Of a stretch of 64,000 nucleotides of DNA, positions 23,010 to 32,105 are shown one piece after another; positions within the stretch are counted from its first letter, which is position 1, and the number at the start of each line of letters is the position of its first letter. The notes under the pieces are model-generated. The model saw only the letters and a list, made by a program, of their open reading frames with translations. It was not told the DNA's origin and did not search any database. The stretch covers positions 1 to 64,000 of the forward strand of contig JBMNCQ010000044.1 in assembly GCA_049366715.1 (NCBI GenBank), given 5' to 3'. The stretch is from JBMNCQ01 sp049366715. GTDB lineage: Bacteria; Bacillota; Peptococcia; Peptococcales; BICA1-8. The position numbers and the translations under genes were made by a program.

Positions 23010-24437
23010 TTATTCCTCCAATTTAAAATATTTCTTAGCAAACTCCAGTGTATATTCTGAGTATTCTTGGGCCAAAACGCCGATTGCATACATAAGATAG
23101 TTTTCATCAATTATGAAATCCGGATTTTGGGGTAATAAAGAGAGTCCCGGATGTCGAAAGGCTTCTGTTAAAATTTTTATTTTTACATCCGGTGCAGAAT
23201 GGGTAAAAATACCTCCTACCGCTATTACATGTTTAATTTTTCTTAAATCTCTTCCGATGGGTGTTCCCGGTGTAATACCCATTAAGGGATCGAACTCTTT
23301 GGCAATAAAACCGGCGTGTCTTTTGAGAGCAATTTCAATGGCAGAAATACTAAGAGCTATATCAAATTGCATTTCCACCTCATTTTGAGGAATGTAGTCA
23401 GTATTTTTTTCCAGGAACTCAGTATATTTTACTAAGCTTTCTTCATATTTCTTATCAAAACCAATTTTGGTCAATACGCCCAGGGGCCCTATTGTTTCAA
23501 CGATTCCTGTTGCACTGACTCTTAATCCTAAGTTTCCTTCTACCGTACGGTATGAGGGCTGTTTCTCATTGTTAACGATTAGCCCTTTTTCTTCTATACT
23601 TAGATTTTCTAACTCAGGTAAGACAGAGTGAATATCTGTAGTTGCCCCGCCTATATCAATAATTAAAACATTTCCTACTCCGTTTTCTCCGTAGATTCCT
23701 TTTGCTAATAACTCGGCTCCAAGCAGTATTGCCCCGGGTGTAGGAATTATCTTGTTGTTTGAGACTTGCTCTATGAGCTTGCTTAAACCTTTGGCAGTGA
23801 TGATCTGTTTAATAAATTGCCGGTGAATTGCTTCCCGGGCAGGCTTAACTTTTAGCTCGTGTATTGTAGGCATCAGATTAGGGACACGTATTGAGTTTAT
23901 ATGATTTGCCGCCAGAATTTCGGCAACTTTTGGCTGGGCATATTTATTTCCTGCTATAATAACAACAGCTTGCACATTGGCTGCAATGATAATTTGGGTG
24001 TTTTCCAGCATGGAATCCTGATCACCGCCGTCAGTGCCTCCTGCTAGAAGAATAATGTCCGGTTTAATTTCCTTAAGAACCTGGATTCTGTATTCCGGTT
24101 GGTCTTCATGGGATATTATTTCCAGCACCCTGGCTCCTGCGCTCATTGCTACTTCTTTGGCTGCTTTGGCAGTTACCCGGGGCATATAACCTAGAGCTAC
24201 CATCCTAAGCCCGCCGGCCGCACTACTTGTTGATAGAACAATGCTGTCGGCGGACAGGTCATTCCCCTGCTCACTAAGTTTTTGCTTCGCATTTTGAAAA
24301 CCCAGTTCAATGTCTGCAACTGTAGTAGGGACCTGTGTCCTGTCAATAAATAACAAATCGCTGTCCTTTAATTGAAATCCTGATAATTTTGTGTATGTAC
24401 TGCCAACATCAAAAATAAGTAAATTAATATTACTCAT
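23010..24437 (-). CDS. second MutL/GlmL-family protein, candidate reactivase for 2-methyleneglutarate mutase
   Basis: A 475-residue paralogue of the GlmL at 16973-18358. It has the same two nucleotide-binding loops (LLIFDVGSTYTKLSGF and LIIDIGGATTDIHS) and the family segment STSSAAGGLRMVALGY. It is encoded in the nicotinate cluster, one gene downstream of mii and two downstream of mgm, the only B12 enzyme of that pathway. By analogy with GlmL it probably keeps the mutase active by exchanging damaged cobalamin. I prefer the ATG at 24437 over a TTG at 24443. The specific partner is inferred from position, not from sequence. Confidence 0.85.
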   Translation of the reverse strand: MSNINLLIFDVGSTYTKLSGFQLKDSDLLFIDRTQVPTTVADIELGFQNAKQKLSEQGNDLSADSIVLSTSSAAGGLRMVALGYMPRVTAKAAKEVAMSAGARVLEIISHEDQPEYRIQVLKEIKPDIILLAGGTDGGDQDSMLENTQIIIAANVQAVVIIAGNKYAQPKVAEILAANHINSIRVPNLMPTIHELKVKPAREAIHRQFIKQIITAKGLSKLIEQVSNNKIIPTPGAILLGAELLAKGIYGENGVGNVLIIDIGGATTDIHSVLPELENLSIEEKGLIVNNEKQPSYRTVEGNLGLRVSATGIVETIGPLGVLTKIGFDKKYEESLVKYTEFLEKNTDYIPQNEVEMQFDIALSISAIEIALKRHAGFIAKEFDPLMGITPGTPIGRDLRKIKHVIAVGGIFTHSAPDVKIKILTEAFRHPGLSLLPQNPDFIIDENYLMYAIGVLAQEYSEYTLEFAKKYFKLEE

Positions 24438-24455
24438 TTCCAAAACCCCTTAGTT

Positions 24456-25589
24456 TTATTTATTAACGATACAAACCTGGCCTTCCAGTATTCTTCTGGC
24501 AGTTCTGGCAAAAGCTGCCCGTTTAACTTCGTCATTTTGGACAATTGCTTCGATCTCAATAATTCCGGCCGGATGACCAATCCTGATCACATTATCGGCT
24601 TGATTTTTTTCCATAGCTTGGTTTACTATTGTTCCCGGTATTCTGGCGGCTACACCGGTGCATACGGTTCCCGTTCCGGGGTAAGCTTTATGAACCACCT
24701 GCATAAACATTAATCTCGATACAAAATCTATTTGTGCTTTTGTGATAATATTACCGGTAGTAAAATCTTCATAATCTTGAGGTGGTGACACAAAAGCAAT
24801 CATGGGAAAGGCCGGAGATTTTTCTAAAGCAGTTTTAAGATCTGCTGCCATGCCGATTTTGACAGCCGTTTTAGCCCTTATTTCCTCCAATAAATCTAAA
24901 ATTTGTTTATTTCCATTGATTTCTTGCGGCTTCTCTGTTCCTTTCATGCCGATATCTTTAGCTCTGACAAAGACACAAGGATTAGCACAATCCACAATGG
25001 AGGCTTCCAGGGAACCTATACTTGTTTCCAAAATATCTACGACATTACCTGTAGGCAATAAATTTTTCGTCACAGATCCGGCCGTATCGGCAAAATCCAA
25101 CATTATTTTCGCACCTGTTCCGGGTACCCCGTCTATTTTGCAGTCTCCTTTGACCTGAGCCTGCCCATTAATAACAGGAACTTCCGCTATTAAAATTTTC
25201 CCCGTATTCGTATTATGAATTCTTACCGTAGTAACAGGTTCTTGTGCAGTAACAAAGCCTTCATCAATAGCAAAGGGCCCTACTCCGGAAGAGATATTTC
25301 CGCAATTGCCGGAATAGTCAACATAAGGAGTATTGATGCTAACCTGACCGAAAGTATAATCTATATCGGCATCGGAGCGTGAGGAAGGTCCGATTATAGC
25401 AAGTTTGCTGGTTAAAGGATCTGCACCGCCCAAACCGTCAATTTGTCTTATATCAGGACTCCCGAAAATAGCCAGAATAGTTTTGTCGCGGAGCAGGGGG
25501 TCCTGTGGTAAATGGTTTCTTTTTAAAAATATACCTTTGCTGGTTCCTGCCCGCATAATTATGCAGGGAATTTTCCGATACTCATTCAT
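24456..25589 (-). CDS. mii: 3-methylitaconate delta-isomerase
   Basis: A 377-residue PrpF/diaminopimelate-epimerase-fold protein, about the size of the Eubacterium barkeri enzyme. It converts (R)-3-methylitaconate to 2,3-dimethylmaleate by a proton shift. The N-terminal segment IPCIIMRAGTSKGIFLKRNH and DYSGNCGNISSGVGPFAI (with the reactive cysteine region) are typical, as is VHKAYPGTGTVCTGVAARIPGT. PrpF in the methylcitrate pathway is the other possibility; the position after mgm decides for Mii. The ATG at 25589 lies inside the end of mgm (overlap of eight bases), so the two are probably translationally coupled. Confidence 0.9.
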   Translation of the reverse strand: MNEYRKIPCIIMRAGTSKGIFLKRNHLPQDPLLRDKTILAIFGSPDIRQIDGLGGADPLTSKLAIIGPSSRSDADIDYTFGQVSINTPYVDYSGNCGNISSGVGPFAIDEGFVTAQEPVTTVRIHNTNTGKILIAEVPVINGQAQVKGDCKIDGVPGTGAKIMLDFADTAGSVTKNLLPTGNVVDILETSIGSLEASIVDCANPCVFVRAKDIGMKGTEKPQEINGNKQILDLLEEIRAKTAVKIGMAADLKTALEKSPAFPMIAFVSPPQDYEDFTTGNIITKAQIDFVSRLMFMQVVHKAYPGTGTVCTGVAARIPGTIVNQAMEKNQADNVIRIGHPAGIIEIEAIVQNDEVKRAAFARTARRILEGQVCIVNK

Positions 25590-27444
25590 ATTTCTCAATC
25601 CCCCTTTTATTTTTTAACTTTGTCTTAAGCCACTCTAAAAATTGTTCCGGGCTGGTACACGGACCAAAGAAGCCGTCAACTCCCAGAAAATCGGTGCCTT
25701 GTTTCGCTATTTTATCCTCGTAGAAAGCATGCTCTTCTTCTTTCTCGGCAACTCTGCCCCCGGCAACTACGATAACTTTTTCCCGCAAGCCTAATTCTCT
25801 TAAGCGTTTATCGACCCGGGGAAATAAATCTATTCCCAGTCCTAAGAGATTACTGACACCGATTATACTTGCTTTAGCTTCTGCGGCTACTTCCGCAACA
25901 GTCTCCGGTAAATTCATTCCCCGGAGATAAATAACTTCGAATCCGGCCTCTTCTAATGCTTCTTTAATAAGGTTTATCCCGTTAACATGGGCATCTGCTC
26001 CAACAGTAGCCAGTACCACTTTTTCAGCTAAGGTAGGTTTTTTCTCATGGGAAATATCAATCTTCTCTTTGGTATAAGCAAAGTTTTCTTGCGCAATGTT
26101 TAATGGGGAATAACCAGGAACATAGCGCTTGATTCCGTCTGAATCAAGGTGGGTTTTAACAAAACGTTTCAGGTCCCAGCCACCGGCCCTGGGCGCGTCT
26201 AAAATTCCTGTTTTACCTGCAGTTACTATCTTTTCTATCAGTTCGTCCCGTTCAAATTTCTTCCAAAAGCTTTCATTAATTTCCTGGGGGTTTAAACTGT
26301 GCTTGATCCCCAAAGCAGTTTTTAAAACAGCCATTGCTTCGGTTATGATTTCTGCTTTTCTTTTATCGATATAAGGATCATTGATCGCTATTTTGTAAGT
26401 GTTTTCAAAAATGTCCTGAGTTCCCCATAAAGCTTTAGCCATGGAAGCTCCCGTAGGAATACCTACTGATTCCGCAGCTTTAGGTCTGTAGAAATTTGCT
26501 CCTCCAAGTTTGGCACTGATTGCCATCCGGGCAAAATGAGCACTTTCAGCGATTAAGTCGCCCGGGGGATTTTGGAAAGTTTCCGGGACAACGATAAGAA
26601 AGTCACTCCACATTGTATCCTTAAAAGCCCGCATAACTGCTAAGTCTGCTAAAAGGTTAATGCCGGCTACATTCATCTGGACGGCACTTAATCCTTTGGG
26701 CAGCCCGGCAATAATACCCAGACCTTCGGCCAGCATGCACATAGCCAAGGCCATGCCGTCGGTACCGCCGATATTGTTTAAATGTTTATGGGATTCGATT
26801 TGGACAAAGATATTGTTTTCCGCACAAATTTCTAAGGCTTTAAATCCATTGACAACCTTTGTTTTGTAGTCGTGGATTCCCCTTCCTCCAAAATGAACGT
26901 GGATCACGGGACCGATATCCGTACCGTCAAACCCGGCAATAAAGGCATTTAATATGGAAAGGTGAGGTGTATCACCTGTCGCATTAATTCTCATCGGATG
27001 GAGGGCTCCCCCGCCTAATTCAACAAGTTTCCGTTCTCCAAAGGGTGTAATGCCCCCTTTGCCTCTGGATTGTTCGATAAGCTCCCGGCCGTCCAGGGGA
27101 TCAATATGCCTTGTTGCCTCGGCATGCACAAAATGAAATAATTGTATACCTAATTTTTGGGCAATTTTATACATTTCCAAAGATTCCTGGTAGGTTTCTT
27201 CGGCTGTATTTCTGCCCAGGATTGGATTAAGTACGGGAATTCCTGTTTCAGCAGCTTTTTCCCCCAGAGCGGATATCCGATAGCCGCTTCGTTCAATACC
27301 GCATACTTTTCTGGGATAAGCAGCCGGCAGACCGGTAATAGAGCCGTCCTTACCTACTTTAGGCATTTCTGCTCCAAAGGCGTCTGCATATGCTTTTAAT
27401 CTATCTTCATCCTCTAAAATTATTTGCATGGTTCTTTCTTGCAT
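25582..27444 (-). CDS. mgm: 2-methyleneglutarate mutase, coenzyme-B12-dependent
   Basis: A 620-residue carbon-skeleton mutase that rearranges 2-methyleneglutarate to (R)-3-methylitaconate by a radical mechanism. Residues about 1-470 form the substrate barrel. Residues about 470-620 form a fused B12-binding domain with Asp484-x-His486-x-x-Gly (GADAHVNG), GVSNLLGLG and VVAGGRV. A single-chain mutase of this length, with the B12 domain at the C-terminus, is characteristic of Mgm; glutamate mutase is split into two proteins. It lies between dmdB and mii in the nicotinate operon. It is the second B12 mutase in the window after GlmES. Confidence 0.95.
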   Translation of the reverse strand: MQERTMQIILEDEDRLKAYADAFGAEMPKVGKDGSITGLPAAYPRKVCGIERSGYRISALGEKAAETGIPVLNPILGRNTAEETYQESLEMYKIAQKLGIQLFHFVHAEATRHIDPLDGRELIEQSRGKGGITPFGERKLVELGGGALHPMRINATGDTPHLSILNAFIAGFDGTDIGPVIHVHFGGRGIHDYKTKVVNGFKALEICAENNIFVQIESHKHLNNIGGTDGMALAMCMLAEGLGIIAGLPKGLSAVQMNVAGINLLADLAVMRAFKDTMWSDFLIVVPETFQNPPGDLIAESAHFARMAISAKLGGANFYRPKAAESVGIPTGASMAKALWGTQDIFENTYKIAINDPYIDKRKAEIITEAMAVLKTALGIKHSLNPQEINESFWKKFERDELIEKIVTAGKTGILDAPRAGGWDLKRFVKTHLDSDGIKRYVPGYSPLNIAQENFAYTKEKIDISHEKKPTLAEKVVLATVGADAHVNGINLIKEALEEAGFEVIYLRGMNLPETVAEVAAEAKASIIGVSNLLGLGIDLFPRVDKRLRELGLREKVIVVAGGRVAEKEEEHAFYEDKIAKQGTDFLGVDGFFGPCTSPEQFLEWLKTKLKNKRGIEKYE

Positions 27445-27459
27445 TGAACATGTACCCCC

Positions 27460-27948
27460 TTAAGTTAAACCTAATTCTTGTCTAACTCTTGCGATTAATC
27501 CCCCTGCTCTTAACGTAGCCAGTACATTCTCGGAAAGGGGATTATATTGTAGTTCTTGATTATTGAGGACTAGCAGACCTTTGGCTACATCTACTGCAAT
27601 GAAATCGCCATTTTTAATTTTACCTGTTAAATTTGCAGTAAATACGGGTAAACCAATATTAATCGCGTTCCTGCGGAATATGCGGGCAAAAGATTCTGCG
27701 ATAATTAAACTGATTCCTGCCTTGAAAAGGGCGACAGGTGCCTGCTCTCTGCTGGATCCGCATCCGAAATTTTTCCCGGCTATAATGATGTCTCCCTGAT
27801 TTACTTTTGTTGAAAAATCCGGGATAATGCTGCCGGTCATAGCATATTTCGCCAATTTTTCCGAGGGTTCCGTCATGGCATAACCCGGCAATATTTGATC
27901 TGTATCAATATTATCTCCGAAAAGCCAAACCTGTCCTTTAATATGCAT
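27460..27948 (-). CDS. dmdB: 2,3-dimethylmalate dehydratase small subunit
   Basis: A 162-residue aconitase/LeuD-type swivel subunit. The motif GKNFGCGSSREQAPVALFKAG, broken here at its conserved GSSRE core, and ESFARIFRRNAINIGLPV are diagnostic of the small subunit. With DmdA it hydrates 2,3-dimethylmaleate to (2R,3S)-2,3-dimethylmalate. By sequence alone it could be a LeuD or homoaconitase small subunit; the nicotinate cluster around it supports DmdB. Its ATG overlaps the 3' end of dmdA by 11 bases. Confidence 0.9.
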   Translation of the reverse strand: MHIKGQVWLFGDNIDTDQILPGYAMTEPSEKLAKYAMTGSIIPDFSTKVNQGDIIIAGKNFGCGSSREQAPVALFKAGISLIIAESFARIFRRNAINIGLPVFTANLTGKIKNGDFIAVDVAKGLLVLNNQELQYNPLSENVLATLRAGGLIARVRQELGLT

Positions 27949-29155
27949 AGTCCGTTCTCTCCTTAAAAGCGATCTTTCGTGGGTCCTGAAGTTTGCCGCA
28001 AACTGCCGCTACTGCGGCAGTGATAGGTGAAGCCAGGTAAACTTGTGCCTTGCGGCTTCCCATCCGGCCGGGAAAATTTCTATTCGTAGTAGAAACTACC
28101 ACATCATCATCAGAGGCTAAACCCTGGTGTGCACCAAAGCACGGACCACAGCCAGGATTAACGAGTACCGCCCCCGCATCTCTGATGATTTTGCAGTAAC
28201 CAAGTTCCTCCATTGCGGCAGATATTTTTTGGGAAGCAGGAATCACCAGCATATTGACATTTTTATGAACCGGATAATCTTTTAAAATATTAACGACTTG
28301 CTCCATATCCTTTAATCTGCCGTTTGTACAACTGCCGACAACGACTTGCGTTATGGGGATACCTGCAACAGCAGCAAGGGGCTTTACATTAGCAGGTGAG
28401 AAAGGGCAGGCAACAACGGGTTCCAGATCCCCTAGTTCAATAGAGATTCTTTGCCCAACATCTGTTTCGGCATTTTCACTGCCAAAACAGCTGATCATGG
28501 CTCCCATTTCAATTCCCATATTGCAAATCGTCATTTTTTCTGCCGTAGCAAGATTAATTACCGCCGGACCTGTAAATATAACTCCTTTATCGGTAAGGCC
28601 GTCGGTACCAAAATGGTTGATTAAGAATAAAATCAAATCCTTAGCAGTTACGCAATCTTTAAATTCACCTGTTAAAAATATTTCTACAACTTCAGGCACC
28701 TCTAAATCGATAGTACCCGTTGCCATAGCCGCGGCAAGCTCCGTCGAACCTACGCCTATACCAAGAGCTCCGTACCCGCCGGCCGTGCAGGTATGGGAAT
28801 CTGCACCAATTATTATCGATCCGGGAGCAGGTTTATATTCCTCGTAAATCAATTGGTGGACAACACCTTGACCTTGCGCAAAAAGCTTGCAGCCGAAATG
28901 ATCGGCAAATTTTTTAAGGGAGATATGATTGTTACGAGCTTGAATTGTCGCCGCCGGAAATATATGATCAATTACCATCATTACTTTGCCGGGGTCGAAG
29001 ACTTGATCGAGCCCTATTTTTTTAAACTGTTCTATTGTTATGGGTCCCGTGACATCATGACTAACAGCTAAATCTACTTTGCACCGTATATCTTCACCAA
29101 CTTTTACTTTTTTACAGCCGGCTGCTTTAGCAAGATTTTTTTCTATGCTATTCAC
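27938..29155 (-). CDS. dmdA: 2,3-dimethylmalate dehydratase large subunit, [4Fe-4S]
   Basis: A 405-residue LeuC/aconitase-like large subunit. The three cluster cysteines are visible in VVGSCTNGR and NPGCGPCFGAHQG, and SHTCTAGGYGALGIGVGST is the usual active-site loop. It works with DmdB encoded directly downstream. The [4Fe-4S] cluster makes it oxygen-sensitive, consistent with an anaerobe. The start is a GTG after GGAGTGAG. LeuC is the main alternative on sequence alone, but no leucine-pathway genes are nearby. Confidence 0.9.
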   Translation of the reverse strand: MNSIEKNLAKAAGCKKVKVGEDIRCKVDLAVSHDVTGPITIEQFKKIGLDQVFDPGKVMMVIDHIFPAATIQARNNHISLKKFADHFGCKLFAQGQGVVHQLIYEEYKPAPGSIIIGADSHTCTAGGYGALGIGVGSTELAAAMATGTIDLEVPEVVEIFLTGEFKDCVTAKDLILFLINHFGTDGLTDKGVIFTGPAVINLATAEKMTICNMGIEMGAMISCFGSENAETDVGQRISIELGDLEPVVACPFSPANVKPLAAVAGIPITQVVVGSCTNGRLKDMEQVVNILKDYPVHKNVNMLVIPASQKISAAMEELGYCKIIRDAGAVLVNPGCGPCFGAHQGLASDDDVVVSTTNRNFPGRMGSRKAQVYLASPITAAVAAVCGKLQDPRKIAFKERTDYAY

Positions 29156-29162
29156 AAAAATC

Positions 29163-30596
29163 TCACTCCTCTTCTACTGCCTCAATACTGAGCTTATTAG
29201 CAATTTCTCTTGCTGCTTCTAAGCTTGGATAGGCTTTCTTCAATACTAGTCTTCCTCCGCCCCGGTTTAGTGTCTCAATAGCAAAAATACCTTCTGCGGT
29301 TTGAAGCGTAATCCTCTGCATCTGGGACTCTTCCGTTTGTAAGATTTGGACACTGATATTTTTTTGTTTTATTTTATCCATAACTTCTTTATAGGCAATA
29401 CCATCATCGGTTGCTGCTCCGAAGACGGCCGCCATCAAGATGCCCGGCACATTTATTCCTCTTCGGGCAAACAGCTCCGGATAGAGTTCTATGGTCACCT
29501 TAGTGATTTCCCCTTTGGCCAAGAAGTGCACAATACGGGCTGCATTAGTAGGCGACCCCACAGCCTGACTACTTCCGCCGACTACAACGGCGCCAAAGGG
29601 CTTGACGATACTATTGGCCTTTTCCGCAAGGCCTCTGGCCTCTTCTAAAGCTTTATGGATTATTTCATGTTTTCTCTCTTCTTCCGATTCTTTTACAGAC
29701 AAGTCTACGTAATTTTCAACAGCATAATTTGTTTTGAAAAATGGTTCCATGTATTTAATGACCATGGGGACGATGGCTTTCGCCGATACCGGATGTACGG
29801 CAGCCGCCATTGCCACCATAACATCTACCGGTACAGTGACGGGAATCGTCGTATGCATGGCAAGCTGACTGGCTAGTTTAGCAATCATGACTGCTCCTCC
29901 AATGTGGGTTGCGCAGAGACCTGCCACCATAACCCGGGGTGTACAGGGATTGGCGATAGTCGGGGATAAGGCAAGCACTACTGCTTTTCCTATTTCAGCA
30001 GGTTTGCCTCCGGCGAGTTCCGTAAATCCGGCAGCTAAAGCAGCCGCACCTGCGCCAAATCCCTCCATATTGCACCCGGTAGTCGTTTTGCCGGCTCTAA
30101 ACATCGTACCGATTTTCAAGACGACTGCAGCTACATGGGCGATTTTATCCTGATCTTCATAGTCTTCAATAAGGGCTTTCATAAAACCCGTATACGGACA
30201 AGAATCACCGGTACCTGCACATGGCTGTAAGCCGATAGAATGATTACCGATTTGGGTGGCTAAGGTATAAACTAAAACTTTATTAAGAAAATGATCTGCA
30301 ATTATTTTAGGAGCACCTATCCCGGTTAGTTCTCTGCCTATATTGCCGAAGAGAAAGCTGGAACCAGAAGTAACACCCAATTCAGTTGCATAAAGATTAT
30401 GAGAGAAACTGGCGATAACCGCTGAGCAAACTTCGTTTTTATCCATCTTATTGACATGCATGGCTTCCGCGATAATTACTTCACTAACGGATGTCGCAGC
30501 TTCATCAGCAATTTTAATACAATCTCCTAAGGTTAAATGTCCCATTTGTAAATGATTTTCTCGGGCAGTTCTATATATCTTATCCAAGATAGTCAC
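29163..30596 (-). CDS. hmd: 2-(hydroxymethyl)glutarate dehydratase, serine-dehydratase-like Fe-S enzyme
   Basis: A 477-residue protein related to the alpha chain of bacterial [4Fe-4S] L-serine dehydratase. The cysteines expected around the cluster are at 126 and 133 (QPCAGTGDSCPYTG), 175 (TTTGCNMEGFG) and 218 (ANPCTPRV). In the E. barkeri nicotinate pathway a serine-dehydratase-like enzyme was predicted to dehydrate 2-(hydroxymethyl)glutarate to 2-methyleneglutarate, and this gene lies between hgd and dmdA, exactly at that step. It is longer than the usual alpha chain, with a C-terminal extension (residues about 360-477) that may substitute for the beta chain. The start is a GTG overlapping hgd by 17 bases. 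Confidence 0.85.
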   Translation of the reverse strand: MTILDKIYRTARENHLQMGHLTLGDCIKIADEAATSVSEVIIAEAMHVNKMDKNEVCSAVIASFSHNLYATELGVTSGSSFLFGNIGRELTGIGAPKIIADHFLNKVLVYTLATQIGNHSIGLQPCAGTGDSCPYTGFMKALIEDYEDQDKIAHVAAVVLKIGTMFRAGKTTTGCNMEGFGAGAAALAAGFTELAGGKPAEIGKAVVLALSPTIANPCTPRVMVAGLCATHIGGAVMIAKLASQLAMHTTIPVTVPVDVMVAMAAAVHPVSAKAIVPMVIKYMEPFFKTNYAVENYVDLSVKESEEERKHEIIHKALEEARGLAEKANSIVKPFGAVVVGGSSQAVGSPTNAARIVHFLAKGEITKVTIELYPELFARRGINVPGILMAAVFGAATDDGIAYKEVMDKIKQKNISVQILQTEESQMQRITLQTAEGIFAIETLNRGGGRLVLKKAYPSLEAAREIANKLSIEAVEEE

Positions 30597-31488
30597 CTCT
30601 AACCTCTACACCTGTCATTTCTTCCCATACTTTAATGACAGCAGAAATATCTTCTTTTCCCAAACCTTTCGTTTTAGCTATTTCAAAAACCTGCTGAGCG
30701 ATATTGGTAACCGGTAATGGTACACCTAATCTTTTTCCGGTTTCAATGGCCAGCTCTAAATCTTTATATTGTAAGTCGATGGCAAAGCCCGGATTAAAAG
30801 CATTTTTAAAAATAAAATTCGGTACTTTTGCTTCTAGGGCATAACTTCTCCCTGAACTGGATTTAATCATTTCAAACATTACTTCCGGATCAAGGCCCAG
30901 TTTTTTTCCTAACACCAAAGCTTCTGCAACGGCAGACATACTTACACCTAATAAAAGGTTATTAATCAGCTTTACCGCATCACCAAGACTTACTTGGCCA
31001 ATATGCTTAATTTTATTGCCTAAGATATTTAAAACAGGCTTAACAGCCTCGAAAACTTCTTTTTCCCCGCCCACCATAATTGTTAAAGTACCAGCACAGG
31101 CCCCTGTTGCACCTCCGCTAACAGGAGCATCTAAATATTTCAGGCCCTTTTCAGCTGCTAACGCCGCCATTTTCTGCGTACTATGGGGGGCAACACTACT
31201 CATATCAATTATGATTTGCCCTTCCCGCGCACCACTGAATATTCCGGTACTTCCAGTCATAACACTTTCAACAATAGCTGAATTTGGAAGCATTGTTATA
31301 ATGACATCAACCTTTGTGGCTAGATCTTGAGGATTCAGGCATTTATAAGCCCCTGAGTTAGCCATTTCATCCGCAGATTTTTCAACAATGTCATATACAT
31401 AGAGCCGATAATTTGCATTAAGCAGGTTTTGTGCCATGGGTTTGCCCATTGCACCTAAACCGATAAAACCTAATTTCAAGCTAGTCAC
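30580..31488 (-). CDS. hgd: 2-(hydroxymethyl)glutarate dehydrogenase
   Basis: A 302-residue NAD-dependent dehydrogenase of the 3-hydroxyisobutyrate/6-phosphogluconate family. The Rossmann loop GFIGLGAMGKPMA is at the N-terminus, DAPVSGGATGACAGTLTIMV is the substrate loop, and the catalytic lysine is in GDAVKLINNLLLG. The C-terminal AVIKVWEEMTGV strongly resembles what I recall of the E. barkeri enzyme. It reduces 2-formylglutarate, the enamidase product, with NADH. The annotated start is a GTG that touches the ribosome binding site; a TTG at 31479 is an alternative with better spacing. Confidence 0.92.
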   Translation of the reverse strand: MTSLKLGFIGLGAMGKPMAQNLLNANYRLYVYDIVEKSADEMANSGAYKCLNPQDLATKVDVIITMLPNSAIVESVMTGSTGIFSGAREGQIIIDMSSVAPHSTQKMAALAAEKGLKYLDAPVSGGATGACAGTLTIMVGGEKEVFEAVKPVLNILGNKIKHIGQVSLGDAVKLINNLLLGVSMSAVAEALVLGKKLGLDPEVMFEMIKSSSGRSYALEAKVPNFIFKNAFNPGFAIDLQYKDLELAIETGKRLGVPLPVTNIAQQVFEIAKTKGLGKEDISAVIKVWEEMTGVEVRGDYLG

Positions 31489-31520
31489 ACTCCTATCTGA
31501 TCAATACTAAAATCTGTGTT

Positions 31521-32105
31521 CTAGCGTAGTCCGTCTTCCCCTACGATTTGATCTTTTTCCAAGCCGCCGATTCTAGGATGGGGGCGGCCTCCTGAAGTCA
31601 CTACCAAAGCGACTAATATTTCATCGGCTTTGGGAGCATCAGGCAGTCTTACTTCCATTGCATCATAATGTGTTCTTACAAAGGCCGCATCTTTATAATG
31701 CACAGGTACATCTAATGAAGTACCTGCCGTCCCGATTTTTTTGGAAGACGGAATAATTGCTTTGCCGCCACCTAGAGCCTGACGCATGGGTTTGCCTAAT
31801 TTAGGGTGAAGAATTGCTGCTCCGTGTTCAAGTTCGCCATCTAATCCAATTATTGCTCCTTTACCGTAATTTTCTGCTTCTTCCGGAGCAAGGCCCATAG
31901 CCTCTACTGCTCTTTCCGTCAAAAACTTTCCCAGGTATTCGCCTATTTCTGTTAAGGCGCTGAGGTCCTCCACATAAGTGCCGGCAAAAGGATTTTTAAT
32001 GACGGCAATCGATGCGCATTTTTTGAACGGTTTTTCTACGTCTTTTTGTCCGTCAGCGTGTACTTCTTCCACTACAGTTACAAGTTTCCTGAATTTCATA
32101 TTCAT
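31521..32105 (-). CDS. DUF1185 (amino acid synthesis family) protein
   Basis: A 194-residue protein of the DUF1185 family, recognised by FKKCASIAVIKNPFAGTYVE near the start, then GAIIGLDGELEHGAAILHPK and FVRTHYDAMEVRLPDAP. No catalytic activity is established for this family to my knowledge. It sits in the nicotinate operon between hgd and the UPF0280 gene, and its start lies 53 bases inside the UPF0280 gene, preceded by GGAGGT, so the two are probably coupled. An assembly, protective or transport-related role in nicotinate breakdown is possible but unproven. Confidence 0.82.
   Translation of the reverse strand: MNMKFRKLVTVVEEVHADGQKDVEKPFKKCASIAVIKNPFAGTYVEDLSALTEIGEYLGKFLTERAVEAMGLAPEEAENYGKGAIIGLDGELEHGAAILHPKLGKPMRQALGGGKAIIPSSKKIGTAGTSLDVPVHYKDAAFVRTHYDAMEVRLPDAPKADEILVALVVTSGGRPHPRIGGLEKDQIVGEDGLR

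Noticed and set aside
28353..28847. A 164-codon open frame on the plus strand inside dmdA
   Set aside because: It is antisense to a well-conserved aconitase-family gene and shows no recognisable motifs.
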